From NCBI GenBank assembly GCA_907163375.1, contig CAJQUW010001686.1:62001-126000 (forward strand): DNA of 64,000 bases, in the 5' to 3' direction. Source of the stretch: Prostheceraeus crozeri (Eukaryota > Platyhelminthes > Polycladida > Euryleptidae). Below, in pieces: positions 1 to 14,500 of the stretch. How positions within the stretch are numbered: position 1 is the first letter of the stretch; every line of letters begins with the position of its first letter. Below the pieces are notes generated by a model. The model made no database searches and was not told the origin of the DNA. It saw only the letters and a list, made by a program, of their open reading frames with translations. Made by a program: the position numbers and the translations under genes.

Positions 1-1655
1 TCATCCTAGTTGTTTATCCACTTTGGGTCCAATATTTGTATCTCTCCGTTTCTACGTATTCTATTGTGCTAATTTTTAATTCGACAAATAATTATTATTA
101 TTATGAGTTGATAAATTAGCAACAAGAAGTTTCATTCGAGTAAAATTTTATTAGATGCAAGCTTGCGGAAAATGTGCTGCCAAATTACTCATCAGATTCT
201 TTTGTATAATTAATTCGAGAACTGTTTTACCGTTTGATTAGCTTCAATATTGTTTTTTTTTCTATTACTGCATTTAAGCTTTCACTCTCTCCCAAGAAAT
301 GGAAAGAAAAACCCTCGAAGAGGTCAAATACTCGAATTACTCATCATTAAAGCTGTTGACAGCATATTAGTTATTCTGGCAATCAGAAAATTAAGCAACT
401 TCGAAAAGGCTATCAAGGTAACTCAACACGTCTGTCAGTAGTTGCTCACTTATCGATTTCTAAATTTCGAAGTATTCGATTTTCAATTCATCATAAATAA
501 CAGTTAACGGTTGAAAGGTTGAGTCATTGCAATGTTTGCTCTGTGCTGATTGAGCTATATGTAACTTGTTAGAATACATACAAGCTATTGATTTTGAAGT
601 TATGGAGTCATTGTGTCTGGCTCAATTATTCCCACACTTGTGCCAGACTGTCTACCTAAGCAAGAAACGACGTGTAAGTTGCAGCTGTGAATCATATCGT
701 CTATTCAATCACGTGGGCAATTCTCTTTTCCTACCAGCTAAATGAGGATTAGTCATGTTCATACCCAAGAGCCTTGTTTTGGAGCACTCAAAGAACGGAA
801 ATGTTGTTAAGGCAAACATCATGAACACGAATTTTATTATGAATAGTTATGGATAGATGCTCAGTTGTGCTCATTCTTGGGGTTTCCACTAGTCAATAAA
901 AATCATTAATTTTAGTCAGTCAAATCTTTCATAGGGTGGACTCATTTCAGTCGATAGTATCTTTGTATGATTGGGATCCTCGCATAGCAGTTATTTAAAG
1001 AGCATGCTACGAAGTTGGAAATCAAAACATGGAGGAGTCATCAAATCAAAGAAAAGCCAAATTCACTTGCGCAAGACTTGGACATTCATGCAGACATGAG
1101 ATTTCCAGGGAATATAGACAGTCAAGGGCACACATGAACACAATCGTGAACACAAACTTGGTTGATATGATTTCAAAAGGAAAACTGTAGGAATCAAGCA
1201 CAAGGTTGATTCCGCCGCTCTTAAGCGCTAATTCAACTGCTGATGTTTTTAAATTCCACTCTATACCGCTTTTGAATTTTACCATCATAGAAAGTTCATA
1301 ATTGTTTTATAGATACCCTATATGTTATTTTATTTGATATTACAATCATAATATCTATTATTTGATATTCTATATGCTAACTGAGGCGTGATAAATAACA
1401 TGTTAATCGGCTATGCATCTTAAGTTAATTAGAAATATTGCTTTTTATGTTTTACACAAATATTATTCCTTAAATCAGGAAGTGAATAGCTTAATAGGAC
1501 AATTTATTAGGACTGTAGGCTGCATTTTGCGTCAAAGTCCATAGACGTTTTTGACACTAAAGCTAGTGCGTGATAACTCCAAGGAGGACAGATTTAATTT
1601 GGGCTCTATTACACTGGTAAGTTGGATGCACATGTATTTTGCTGTAAATTTATAG
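1..1655. other. Unassigned non-coding stretch (probable NEK9 intron)
   Basis: I see no exon, RNA gene or recognisable transposon here. Short open frames (for example 250-441) have low-complexity or Phe/Leu-rich translations and no family match I know. Because the NEK9-like gene begins mid-propeller at 5337, this is probably one of its introns, but that is inference. A short ATT microsatellite lies near base 93. Confidence 0.5.
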
Positions 1656-1815
1656 TAATCTCAATGTATACAGCCGTCATATTTCTAATTGGTTCAATCC
1701 AATAAAACAAAAAAAAAATGTTCCTGAATTATCTCAATGTAATCTCAATGTATACAGCCGTCATATTTCTAATTGGTTCAATCCAATAAAACAAAAAAAA
1801 TTGTTCCTGAATTAT
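1656..1815 (+). repeat. Tandem duplication of an 84-bp unit ending in an A-rich tail
   Basis: Two nearly identical copies start at 1656 and 1740. Each runs through CAGCCGTCATATTTC, then CAATAAAACA followed by a short A-run, then TTCCTGAATT. The CAATAAAA-A(n) block resembles a retroposon 3' tail, so each unit may be the tail of a LINE or SINE, but no coding part is attached. The copies differ by only a few bases, mostly in the A-run, so the duplication looks recent. Confidence 0.75.
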
Positions 1816-2699
1816 ACAACTATGTTGAAAAAGAAAATTGCTGATACATACACAGCAGAACATCCATGCATCTATTGATCATTGCTTCATGTGAAATTAC
1901 GCAGATGAAATTCATAAATGCACGCATGATCATGATAAATCATTGACTTTGAGCTCAATCGACCGTCGACTTATCCTGCCGCTTTACTCTGCTCCTATTG
2001 ATCTCATCGGAAAGAGAGGACTGACCACGTCAGTGAATGACGCCATCTGTGAACGCCAAAAAAATCATATCTTGGGCATTGTGAGATGATGTGATCTTTG
2101 GGATTCAAGATGCACTTCGCCAAACATCATTTCGTTAATTTTCGACTTGTTTCCAATTGTCTCCTCTATCAAACAGTGAAAAAGAAAGCACCGCCGTAAT
2201 TCTGATATTCCGCATTACCGCTGATTGATCAAGATTTTGTCAAATACCGCTTGCGTTGGAATCTCTTTGTGTTTTGGAATTAATTAGAGAAGAATTTCGT
2301 GATGATGCTTTCAACATCCTTTTACAGAATTCAGCAAATTAATGCATTTTGGATAACTTGATCTTTTCAAGTTGGGAGCCAGAGGGTTTCTTAGGGACCA
2401 CACTATCATCTTTGTACCAAAACCGTTTGTTTTTACATCGATTTAGTGAAAATGCGGTGAGTTAAACATACAAGTTACTAATACAAAAGCACTGCACAGT
2501 GATCCATAGTCAACAATGGAAATATGAAAATACTTTCTATATGATGAGAGTATGCAATAATTTCGGAATTATTAATTTGTTGAGCGAAAAAACTTGTGAT
2601 ATTATGAAGTTGCCAAACGACGAGAGATCATATTAAAATATTTCATTAATTGGAAAAGATGCATGCGAATTGTACATTAACTAATGATGCAATTTAGTT
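1816..2699. other. Unassigned non-coding stretch
   Basis: No gene, RNA or repeat was recognised. Base composition is AT-rich and stops occur in every frame. Confidence 0.5.
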
Positions 2700-3140
2700 G
2701 CATCTGATAGTAGCGTTTTGCCAGCTATCACCTTTGGATCAGAAATATGGACACTAACCTCATAGATGGAGAACAAGCTTAAATTACACAAAGAAAGATG
2801 GAACGAAGCATGATCGGAATCAGCAAGTGGGACAAGAAGACCAATGAATGGATTAGAGAGCAGACAAGAATCAAGGACGTGGTGGAAAAACCAAAGGAAA
2901 CCAAATGGAGATGGGCGGGACATGTCGCAAGAATGCAAGTAAACAGATGGACTACCAGATTGACAGACTGGATCCCACGTTATGGAAAAAGAAGCAGAGG
3001 CAGGCCAGCAACGAGATGGAGAGACGACATCGACAGGTTTTGTGGACAGCCACCATTAAAGAGACAAGCTGAAGATGGAAAAGAATGGAAGAAGCATACT
3101 GAGGCCTTCGTCCAACAGTGGAACAGAACAGGCTGATGAA
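2700..3140 (+). mobile_element. RTE-like LINE, 3' fragment (C-terminal domain)
   Basis: The + strand encodes the C-terminal region of an RTE-type non-LTR retrotransposon: a VLPAITFGSEIWT-like segment near 2711, then a 112-codon open frame (2798-3136) with KWRWAGHVARM followed by a GRPATRWRDDI-type box. This W-x-GHV-x-RM...GRP..RW arrangement is typical of the end of RTE-like polyproteins. Endonuclease and reverse-transcriptase domains are missing, so it is a 5'-truncated copy. The frame is interrupted near 2780, before the open part. It is a separate insertion from the intact element at 29.2 kb, whose C-terminus is related but clearly different in sequence. Confidence 0.8.
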
Positions 3141-4439
3141 AACAAATTATATAAAATTGCCTTTTCGACTATTCATATTGATATTATTGAAAGGCACAGA
3201 GCAAACACACCTTTGTTTTAAGGTCGAGTTTCTGTTAGATTTAAAGCGTACAAAGAGATCAGTACTTTGGTGTTCCACGCCTTCAATGGCCCTCTACATA
3301 GTTCAATAAGTTATTTCCCGCGGTCCATCTACTCGTAGCTTTGAATACGTATGCTAAAAATTCGACCTTGAAATAGGGGGTAGTTTGCTTTGCTCCTTTG
3401 ATTGATCAAAATTGCAATATTAGTCTGAGCATCACTTATCTACTGTTGTCTTGAATTTTATCGGAATACTATGGTTGGAAGGTTTGTTTTAAATAATTTT
3501 GTCATTTATATTACTCGGTTAACCACTTAGATTTAATGGAGATCGCGCCAATTTACCTCACTGAACAGGACTATGGATGTTAATACCCGTATATTGTCAA
3601 CTCACAACTGTTGATCATCAAATCCGCGGGAGAATTCTATTCAAACATTAGCTAAAGTAATTAATTATCATTAATCTAAACTACCTTTATCTCTACTCTA
3701 ACCATTATTTTGAATATTTGATTTGGTTGCTGTAAGTTTATGCATATCCTGGAATTTATAGTTACCCACAAGATATGTGGGTGAGTCAAAATTACCCGTG
3801 AACGAAATTATAAAAATTATGTCAATGTTGAACACGAAATTGGCATCAGAATTACCAATTGCATGGAACCAAGGACGTCATTAGAAGAAAGTCGTCAAGC
3901 ACAAGTGTATAATTCATCGCTTAAATGAAATACGAACTGCTTCCACAGACACTTTAATCGTCTACGAATTTTTAGTAAGACTGAGATGGAGCAATTACCG
4001 TTACTGCATTGACTATTAATGCGACGGGTAATTGCTTTGTGGAAGACTTACCGGCGATTGGCACTCGTTGTCTTCAGAAATACGAGTACCTACAGAGGTT
4101 TCCCAAGCTGTCATAAGAAGGATTTACTGGTGACCTATTTGAAATTCAGATTGCGTCGATTTTCAATTTTCTATGCCATATTCAGTATTTTAAGAAACTA
4201 ATCCTGATTATCGTTACTTTTAAGAATATAATAAACCAGTTTAGAGGCAATGAATATACCGTCTTCATCCCCAACTGATTTTGACTCACGCTTTATGTAA
4301 TCATGAAAGTGATTATATTTTTTTAGGTGAATCAATCGTCATATAGACCTATATGTACATCATATTAAGCTGCTACAAATATCCTCCCTTTGAACCACAT
4401 ATTACTTGTGGTTCTGTCGAATAATTATAAGCGAATGCT
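3141..4439. other. Unassigned non-coding stretch
   Basis: AT-rich sequence with no recognised gene, RNA or transposon. Open frames at 3118-3309 and 4019-4201 have no recognisable domain and no convincing splice context. Confidence 0.5.
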
Positions 4440-5336
4440 GGAATCTTGTTGATCTGAACATCAACTAACCAGTTTCAACCCTTAGACCTATAACGGACTG
4501 GAATCGGGTCACAAAGTAGTGTATCTGCCACTTTGCGGGACTAACTAGTTGTTGGGTGAAAAATACGATTGCCTTATTGTGATTAACTTTGTAGTAGGTT
4601 AAAAGATGCATCAGATGGTGCAAAGTGGGACCCAGAGTAGCAGTAATCTAGCCCAATCCACCATGCACCAAACTAACAGCAGCCGTGCGCCACGCTTAGA
4701 GGCCCTGATATGTTACAAAGGATGCAGGCATGTAAGGACAATCCTTACAGCCGACAAGGGACACACAGGTAGCTGCTCTTATGGGAAGGTCCCTATCAAG
4801 CTCCTTAACCCTGGCTCGTTTGCATCTGTGTCATGCTGACTTCCAACGAAAACAACACTGTCAGCAATCCTCACTAGCGCTGACTCTATTGTCTCAGGGA
4901 CACATTGCTAGGTACAGGATTGTCTTCCCCAGTCATAAACACTGTCCAACCATGTGTACCAACATATGGACCAACATATACATCTATAGAAACGTCAATT
5001 TCGTCGAAGTTGTAAGAAGGTTAATTATATGCAATTGATAGACATATCATACTGTATGCGCTTTTCAAAATTTCATAAATTAAATTTTCATTTGACATTT
5101 TGAATGGCCTAAGACTTGATCGGAACCCGACATGAAATTAGCCGAAAGTTGAACCTATGCCGGCCTGCCAGTGTCTCGAAAATCTCTTTCGATCTCCGGC
5201 CTTATAATGTCAGCCAACCAGTCGACCCAGAATCGGGCCATCTTTATGGACCCACTTGAGCTCGGCTCGAAAATTCAAAGGGATTATTTCAAAATCTTCA
5301 GAGTCCTACCTGCTATAATATCAATTCTCGTTGCAG
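4440..5336. other. GC-raised stretch before a NEK9 exon, unassigned
   Basis: This stretch is visibly richer in G and C than its surroundings, notably 4600-4960 and 5110-5290. Two short + frames (4606-4839 and 4781-5038) overlap here but their translations resemble no family I know. Part may be an unrecognised repeat. The last bases (a pyrimidine-poor stretch ending TCGTTGCAG) form the acceptor of the exon starting at 5337. Confidence 0.4.
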
Positions 5337-5504
5337 GTGATGGTTCGCCAAGCATTCGCAGGTCAGGATGGAACAATGTTACTGACCGACATGGGTGCTG
5401 TATTCGCATTTGGTAGTAACGCAAACAACAAACTGGGTCTCAATCATCGTCAGAGCTTCCTCATGGCAATGAAGAACAAATTCAATAAACTGGACGTTGA
5501 AGGG
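5337..5504 (+). CDS. NEK9: NEK9 exon, RCC1 propeller strand A
   Basis: The 168-nt exon (56 codons, starting and ending in phase 0) sits between TTGCAG and GTAAGC. It encodes an RCC1 repeat with GQDGTMLLTDMGAVFAFGSN followed by NKLGLN. The following intron (to 10449) holds the nested LINEs. Confidence 0.85.
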
Positions 5505-8500
5505 GTAAGCGCCGCTCAATTGTCGTCTTGTGATTTTTCTACCTTCAATTTTGTCTATACAGAATGTCGAACAGGCATAGCAGTGATAAACATTTGTGAT
5601 AAAAATTGCCTTTGAAAGAACTTGGGTTAGAGGTCAATGGACTGAGTGACGGTTTCAAATTAAGTTGAAATTTCGGTGGGAAGGGATAATGTCTAAATGA
5701 GATTCTGGTTGTGTGAAGATCCTTTAGTTGATTTGTCTAAAGCTTTCGATAAAATTCCTCAATGTCATAACTGAACGGTGCCATAAATGTGATAATCCGA
5801 ATGCAATTATCGAGTGGATAATGAACTTTCGGTCTGAAAGAGGTCAACGTATTCTAATGGTTGCTTTTCTAAATGGTCAGCCGTTTCAAGTGGCCTTCCA
5901 CAAGGGAACATAATTGGCCCACTTTTATTTGGCTTTATTGTCCTGTCTGCATGAGTACAAAAATAGTTAAATATGCAGATGACACATTTTTCTTCATTGT
6001 GCATTGATCAAGAAGAGGATAGATATGATGAGGAACTGGAAAACATTGCGCATTGATAATAATAATAATAATAATAGACTTTATTTACCCTCGAAAGCAC
6101 AATAGGCAAGCCTTTTTTCAATGTGGTCAAGCAAGTAACAGAATACATGATAAAAGGAAATAAAACATATTGTACACATCATGTAGCGCGTCATACACAA
6201 TCAATGAATTTAGAAAAATAATACTCGAAACACAATTTTTTGAAAGACGTTAACGAATCACGATGTCTGATATGAAGTGGCAAATCATTGAAGAGAGAAG
6301 GGCCTTTACACGAGAAACTACTATGAGACAGAGCAGTTCGACCAAACGGAATGCAAAGTTTCTTGTCATTTGAAGAACGAAGATCACGGTCAGGAAGGCT
6401 ATACGATAACAGTTCCGCAATGTATCTAGGAGCTAAACCGTTCAAGGCTTTGAAAACTAGAACACAAGTCCTGTATTTAACATACTCCTGAAGAGGTAGA
6501 AGATTAAACTTTTTGTATAAAGTTTTCCTAGACGCACATATATTCGTCTTAGAATTCAAATCGAGGATAAGCCTCAAAGCCTTACAAACAAGTCTGTCAA
6601 GACGCTTTAGATCCGCAGAATTGGAAAAACCCCAGACAATTAGACAATAGTCCAAATGAGGCAAAATGAAACACTTCACGAATTTGACTCGAGTATGATA
6701 CGGCAAAAATGATTTAATGCGCTGGAAAAGGAACAATTTTGGTCGTACTTTCTTACAAATACTATTAATATGATTTTTCCAGGAGAAATTGCTATCAATA
6801 GTAACACCCAAAGTTTTATGGGTATCAGTAGACTTAATATTGTTGCTACCTGTTGATGCATGCAAAGAATCCTCTACAAATCGCCTACGTTGGTAAGGCA
6901 TCAGCGCCATGCAGGTTGTTTTGCAGTTATTCACAGCAAGGTCGTTGGTAGAGCAACAGTTTTGCAACAAAAGAAGATCTTTATTAAGATTATCGTTCAG
7001 CTGAGAAAAGGAACCTGATGAAGAATAGAGAGTGGTATCGTCAGCATAAATATCCAAACAAGAGTACCTGGACAGCAGATGAATGTCGTTGATGTATAGG
7101 AGGAACAACAAGGGTCCCAAGATGGATCCCTGAGGAACACCACGACTAATAGAAATAGTGTCTGACAGCGCATTGTTGAACTTAACTTGCTGTTTTCTAT
7201 TTGAAACATAGCTTTTGAAGAAGGAAAGAGATAGACCTTGAACGCCGTACAAGAATAGTTTTTCAAGTAATCGCTCATGCGAAACTGACTCAAAAGCTTT
7301 CCTAATGTCAAGGAAAACAACTCCAACGATTTCTTTACTGGACGCACTTCTGATCCAAGAATCCCAAATTTTTACAAGGGCCGTCTCGCAGGAATGCGAT
7401 TTGCGAAACCCAGATTGTTTTGAGTATAGTAGCTTATTCGATTCCAAGAAGAGCAAAAGCTGAGTGTGAATATGACGTTCTAAAATTTTTGATAAAGCTG
7501 GCAATATGCTTATTGGTCTATAGTTTTCTGGATCATCATGTTTACCAGACTTGAATATAGGAGTCACTCGGGCCACCTTCCACTGAGAAGGAAAATGCCC
7601 ATTCGTTATGCTTTTGTTCAGAATGGAAGTGAGAGATGGGGTAATTATTTCTGCACCAACATTTAAGAAAACGTTGCGTACACCATCAATGCCCAATGAT
7701 TTACTAGTGCTTAGCTTCTGGAGTTGATCGCATACAAAGCTTTCCGATATCACCTCAATTTGGAAAGTACGCCCATGTAGACGTTCCTCGACAAAACTGT
7801 GAAGACGGTTGACATGGTCATTATTGTCAATAGCACTAAACACTGCTGGTAGAGAAATTGGAGAGGCACGATTAACAAAATTATCATTAAGAACATTGGA
7901 AATGATTTGATCATCATCGTAACTAGTACCGCCAATTGTAATGCAAGATGTTTTTGCATTGCCGCTTTTGGGAGATAATTCATTGAAGAATTTCCAGAAC
8001 TCACGAGATGAGGGGGAATGTTTCGACAGAAGAGAAGTATAGTGATCCTCTTTAGCTTTCTTAATAGAGTTTTTGACTTGATTTCTTAATGCGCGGTACT
8101 CATCGGTATTATTTTTCTTGTCAATTCGGTTGCGTTTGGAGATCAAGTCGTTAATTTCAGGAGTCCACCAGTCTGGCAACTTTTTGGATTTAACCCTTCT
8201 TTTGGTAAGAGGGGCATGCTCATCAACACATGACATGAAGAGATCGTACCAGGTCTGGAGACAGTCTTCAACGTCATCAAATAATTCAATTATGTTCCAT
8301 GGTAAGGATTGCAGGCTACTTCTGAAACTGTCAGGATCAAATTTCTTCATGCTTCTGTAAGTGATAATACCAGGATTTTTATTTATTTTTGGCACATGTG
8401 ACAAAGTCACAAATGTAGGGAAATGGTCACTCATACTGGATTTTATAACACCCGAATGTCTGACAAGATGAGGCTCTGAAGTGTATGCATGATCGATCAA

Positions 8501-11500
8501 AGAAGAACATGAACCCGCAACTCTTGTTGGTTCATTTATTACTTGATATAAATCGAGCTCCAATTCAAAAGTTTCTAGACAACGATGTGCCGTGTTGTCA
8601 CTTCTCATCAGATCGATGTTAAGATCACCCATAAGAACAACCGATATATTTTCGGCGTAGGCCATTTTGATTGGATCATGTAATAAATTTGTCCAATTAC
8701 GATTGTCATCAGGAGGTCGATACACAAATAGTATAATCAATGGTTTGAAACCGTTCGAGACTTGAGTTGACATCTCCATGGTTATCATTTCGACAGATCT
8801 CGTTGTGCTTGCTTGTCCATCAATATTTCTAAGTGTCGTGTCCTTGGTATCGTCACCAAATTGAACCTACTGGTTGAATCATTTTTTGCTGATAATGAAT
8901 TGCACTTGTCTCAATTTGAACGTTTCAAATTTTTAGGTACATACTTTTCTCAAGACTTAAAGTGGGAAGCTCAAGTTAATTATTGGATCAAAAGTATGCA
9001 ACCGAATGCACATAGTCCGCAATCTTCACAAGTCAAATTGTCAAAAAAAGTCTCATTACAAAATGTTGTGTTCCATTTATCAGCTAAGTGATGTTATGTT
9101 GTACGTTTAACCGCCTTTTTTTAATATAACAGAATACCTGAAACGGCGTTTGCAACGCACTGAGCGACATGCTTGCCGCATCATAGACATTCCTTATGAT
9201 GCAACCAAAAGTTTGTTTTGTGTCGAAAATAGAACTTGCGTGAATCTGTTTCGTGACAATACCAGAAGCGATTCGTTGACCTTTTTTTATAACTTTTATC
9301 CATAGTCTCAGGTACATATTTTACACATTGTAGTTGTACTTTCTATTTCTTCTTGCACTTCATCAAACATTTTTCTGCATGACAATTTGTCATGTGTTCA
9401 CTGAATGCTTGCATGCATGTGAGGCAATCGAGAATGTGTATTATCTTGTCTGAAGGCTTTGCTTTCCAATTGTTATTTTCCAAATTAACATATTGGATTT
9501 TCTTAATAAATCGCTATGTGAATCTATATTTCCACTTTTAACGATGTATTGAAAAGCAAGTTCAGTGTAGTAAAAAAGATTAAAGATTCCATGTTAAACT
9601 CGTAGCAGCGTCAGTAATTGCAACTATCCAAAAATGTAAAACTTTCAGAACATGGAAAATTCTGTCATCGATTAAGAATTCATAAAGACAGTTGCTAATG
9701 TTCTACTCTTGAAAAGAGGAACTATTCCGCTTTCCACCATTTTTACCAGTGGTTGAAAATCCCTTCTTGTTATCGTCTACTGTTCCTATCGGTTGATGTT
9801 TTTTAGCATTCATTTAAACCGAAAATTGTAATGCAGGATTATGCGAATACTCTCTTTCACATTATCTTTTTATTTTTTCAATCCTCAAAATTCACGTAAG
9901 AAATTATGTGAAACATCATCAAAATATTTGATGTACCACATTCTGCATCTATTATTGTTTAATAAACTTTTATTTACTCATTTTTATTTTTTTATCTATC
10001 TATCGTATTCCTAGTGATTATTCATGCAGCTGATCATTCGTTGAGAGGAGTGTAGACAGAAATACTATGACTGTTAAAACTATAATACTCTTGAAGTGTC
10101 TTTTACATCGAGTTGCAGTTTTACGTCTATCAAAGTTCTAAGTATAAACGTATAAGGTAGGCCAGCCGTCCTGTAGACCTTTGTCTTCTGCGGTTGGTTT
10201 CTACAAAACAGGACGTCAAATTATACTTTTTTCTATACAAATTATAGATTTTTTTGTTTTATCACTCGTCAGAATTATTCGTCTTAAAACCGTAAATATT
10301 TCATATAGGCTATTCTTTATTTGCCTACTAATTAAGGATAATGTAATTTATTCATCAGTTTATTTTTGTTATTTGCATTTTGCTATGTATGTCAGAAGAA
10401 ATGATCTAGACTAACGGATCTAAAAATAAAGTGGTTTTTGCCTCTTCAGGTTCAAGTTCCCACGTCGGTGAAGTCGCTGGCTCGACACCGTGTAGTTCAC
10501 ATCTCCATGGGCCCTCATCACACAGTGGTTGTCGTAGAGCCTTGCCACGTTATCACCTTTGGTCGTAACTCTGAAGGTCAATTAGGAGTTGGAAATTCTA
10601 AGATGCAATATGTCACTGTGGAGGTGAAAGCCCTTTTAGACAAACATGTGACGGTGAGACAGTTTACCATGTGCTATACCTTTACATTGACTAAGATACT
10701 GTATAATTTAATCATGCAGTTTCTACGCCTGTTTTATGTCGTCTTTTATAAAGAGACAGATTCTGGTAGATGAAAATTCTCAATACTATATATTTCGACA
10801 CAAAATACTCTTTGTATTTGTGATCTACTTGCTGTTCTATACAAATACTAATTTTTAATAAAGTTTCTATCCTTCATAGCGTTTTTAAGCTACCTTTTTT
10901 AAAAGAATTATTTATGGACTAATTATTGTACCATAATTCTAGCTTGTTATTTCCAACTTATTTTTACTGTAATTTACTGAACTAATATAACGCAGATGTA
11001 ATGTCAGTAACTTAGGCTTAAAGTTAGCCGCATGTTGTACGAGTAACAAAGCGATTGCCTCTATGTTTCACATTACGATCCCTGACACAGATCAGATTTC
11101 TCCCATCATCATCAAAGTATGGACAGTAGGAATAATAACCTCAAAATCTTTATAACGTTTTGAACGTTCAGTTTCCTGTCATGATTGTAATAGATTTTGT
11201 TGTACATGAAGCTTCGAAGGTTCGTAACAAGGCAAACCAAGTTACCGAAGTAATGTTCCATACTTCGAAAACGCATAGATACTTTTCTTGTTGTCACTGA
11301 TTGAGATGACGTCTCCTTGCAGATGGTTTGCAGCGGCCCATACTTCTCTCTCGCTGGGACAGCTTCCAACGAGCTCTTCTTTTGGGGTCGCAAGAATCTT
11401 CCATCGGAGCAAAGTACTGCACCCGGTACCTCAATCCAAGAGGAAGATGAAGGAGGTAACAGAAGTTGTATCAGCTATGCGTTTTGCTATAATTACAGAA

Positions 11501-14500
11501 ACCTTTTTTACGTCTTGAAAATTGCATAAATGAATTCTGAAATTCGTAAATTGTGTAAATTATAGCAAACTCATCCGAGGTTATTCTTTACAAGTACTAA
11601 CAATCATTTTGTTATTTATCCATTTAATTGCTACTAAGTGATATGTTTTCTTCGAAGCGGAAAATGCTGAAGTTATAAGCAATTTCATAAATTCTTAACT
11701 TTTTCGTCATCAGTTGAGCTAAGTGGTGTGGAATTCCGTGAGTATTAATGAGAAATTACACTTGATGTTGTTTTACTGGTAAATTTAGCAATTAGCACTT
11801 TGGTGAAGTAAAGCACACATCTTGATTTGTCGTTTCGTTTGATATATCAGATGATTATAATATTTCATTTTATCCAGAATCTATAAGAGCGTGGATGTGA
11901 GTTCTCTTGATTCTTGATTGTGATGTCAGCTCAGCGGAACAGACCGCAATTTAGGGCTTGACTGTAAACCGCAAACTTCAGCTCTTAATATTGCAGAATG
12001 ACAATGAATATGAAACGGAGGTATCACGATGAAAGTGAACGACAGCTCAATCCCGAGCTTTCATCGCGGTCTTCTATTTCATTCGTTATCGGGTGGTAGT
12101 ACCCTCGCAACATTATGAAAATGGATTAGTTTATCAAGAGGATTAACAGACATGACTGAGTTGGGATACATTGACACTCAACAGATGAATCAGATTGTGA
12201 TTTTCGTGGTTAAGTTCTTGATCTTATAATCTTTTCGTTGTGTGGCTGAGTCCTAAGAGGGAAGGACATCCTGCCGAAAAGCATCACAACGCTCCAATTT
12301 AAGTCAGCACTGGCCAAGGGGCTGGACGAGGATTGATGACGCCAAAGCTTCATTCAAAAATTGCATCAATGAACTTGTGATCATTTTGTCGTGTGGTCGA
12401 ATGTCATGGAGGAATGTCGTGGAGAAGATATCTGAACTGAATGTACCACAACTCTCCTGCAAAATCTGACTATATCAGAACAGTCCAAACCTCCGTTGAA
12501 GGATCAGAAATAAACTTCATCAAGTATGAGACCAATGACTTCGAGTCTTCTAAGTTGATTTTGATCTGAAAGATTGTTTCTGGCTTGATGTAACGAATGT
12601 TAGAAAACTGTGAGCAAATTTGTATACTAAAGTAGATTGTATTTTGACATAAGGCTGCTAATTGGCTAGCTTGCTATCATGGTTCCTCAAAAGCCACCGG
12701 CATTGTGGCTGGAGTATGATCGGTTGTAGGGCCGAACAGTATGTCGTACGGTAGCGACAAAAATCAGAACTTCCTAGAATATGCTGAATCATATGCTATC
12801 TATTCTGCAGTGGAGATATTGTGCTTTGCACGCATTAATCATTAGATCAATTCATGAAATCATCTTAAGCACAGAAAAGCAAAAGAAACCGTTGTGATGA
12901 TGAGACAAAGTTGAAGATCATTAACATTAAAAGTAAGTAATGAACTACTGACTTCAAAGTCCAAAGACAATTTGAAAGAATTGAGAACAGCATCATGATG
13001 CAGAAAGCTGAAGTAATACTCGTATAATGCAATCAAAGTGGTCATCTTCCTATGTCATCATCGACAACTCAAATTGCATTCTGTGGGACACCTGTGAAAT
13101 GCAAGTCAAAATGCATCAATGGCAATATACTCGTGTTATATCTGGAGGAAAACTTTGAATCCAATCGCTAGTTATGTCATGCAAAGTGCGCGCTTATAAT
13201 TAAAAATAGCCTCTTAGTGATCTATTAATTGCCGACCATTTAACCATCTGACCATTTTGTGGAGTGAATCTCTGTTACAAATACAAATTGGCAGGACATT
13301 AAATGAAGAAACATGAATTTATCTGAATTTAATTCGAAAATGATGTAGTTATGTAGAGGTAAGTTTGAAGTAAAGTTTTCATTTGATGCATAAAGTTGAT
13401 TGCAGAAATGATATTGTCTACATTTTTCGATTATGACTCATTTGGTCATTATCAACTATATTTAATCAAACAGAAATTTTGTTGAAAGCATTTGACGTTT
13501 CTTCCATCAATTTTGCAACAAGAAAATGTTTCAGGAAATCCAAACCATGTAGCTTAAATATGGCAGTAATATGAGGCTGTAAGTGCTGCCTCAATATGCT
13601 GATTAAAAATACCTTTGCGTCTTAAATGCAAGTCAGACATTAATGTTCTAATCGATGAATTCCGATGCTTACAATGCAGAGGTATAATGTAATAAGGCTT
13701 ACTATAACTCACAACTAATACAAAAGATAACGTTTGTAGCACTCGAATCGGATTCATGCAGTGAAATAATGCATTCCTGTGGTGTGGCGGAATTCTTACA
13801 AGATTCCCACAGCAGTTTCCTGTGTTGCCGGACACAGGCAAGAATGAAAAGTCGTCTCCCATGCCAATCATGTAATAGTTTCTTTATCGGTAGACAGCAC
13901 TTTTTCTCTGCAGTATCCTATCTTCGATCGATAGAAATTGACTTTCCTTGCATTTTCAGATTTTGTTAGTATGATAGAACATTACATATACATTTGGGCC
14001 TATTAATGTTGTTAAATATTCAGTTTTGTGGATGAAGAGTATTCAATGAAAATTTCTGTTTGTAGTGATGCCAACTGGAACTCCTCGGCAAACATCAGTC
14101 AGCGATAATTCTGTAACGTTTGCGTATCCAGTCCATATTCTCAAGTAAGTTGGAGTCGGTTTCGGTTTACGATAGTTTCGGTCCAAAGACATACAAGCGG
14201 TCTGTAGTTTCATCTTATTTACATAGAGCTTACAGCCACTGCTCGAGTTGGGCTTTATTTCATCAAGAAATATTGAGAATTACTCAAATACTTTTGAACA
14301 ACGGATACCCACAGCGTTTGATAGAAGAAATGATCAAAGCTTTCCTCAAACGAAAGCAGAATGTCAATGCACCCATTGATGAGAGTGAGATCATATTTTA
14401 TTATAAAAGCCAATGGACATCAAGCTCAGTTGTTGAAGAAAAGCGCCTTCAAAAAATCATAGTAACAAATGTTGCCCCTACTCGCGAATCAAATAGAATC

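Noticed and set aside
4606-5038. Overlapping + frames in a GC-raised block as a small gene
   Set aside because: Low-complexity Ser/Gln/His-rich translations without similarity I can recall, and two frames compete. More likely repeat or chance.
13554-13871. 105-codon antisense frame in a NEK9 intron
   Set aside because: No domain, and the composition is like that of the surrounding non-coding DNA.
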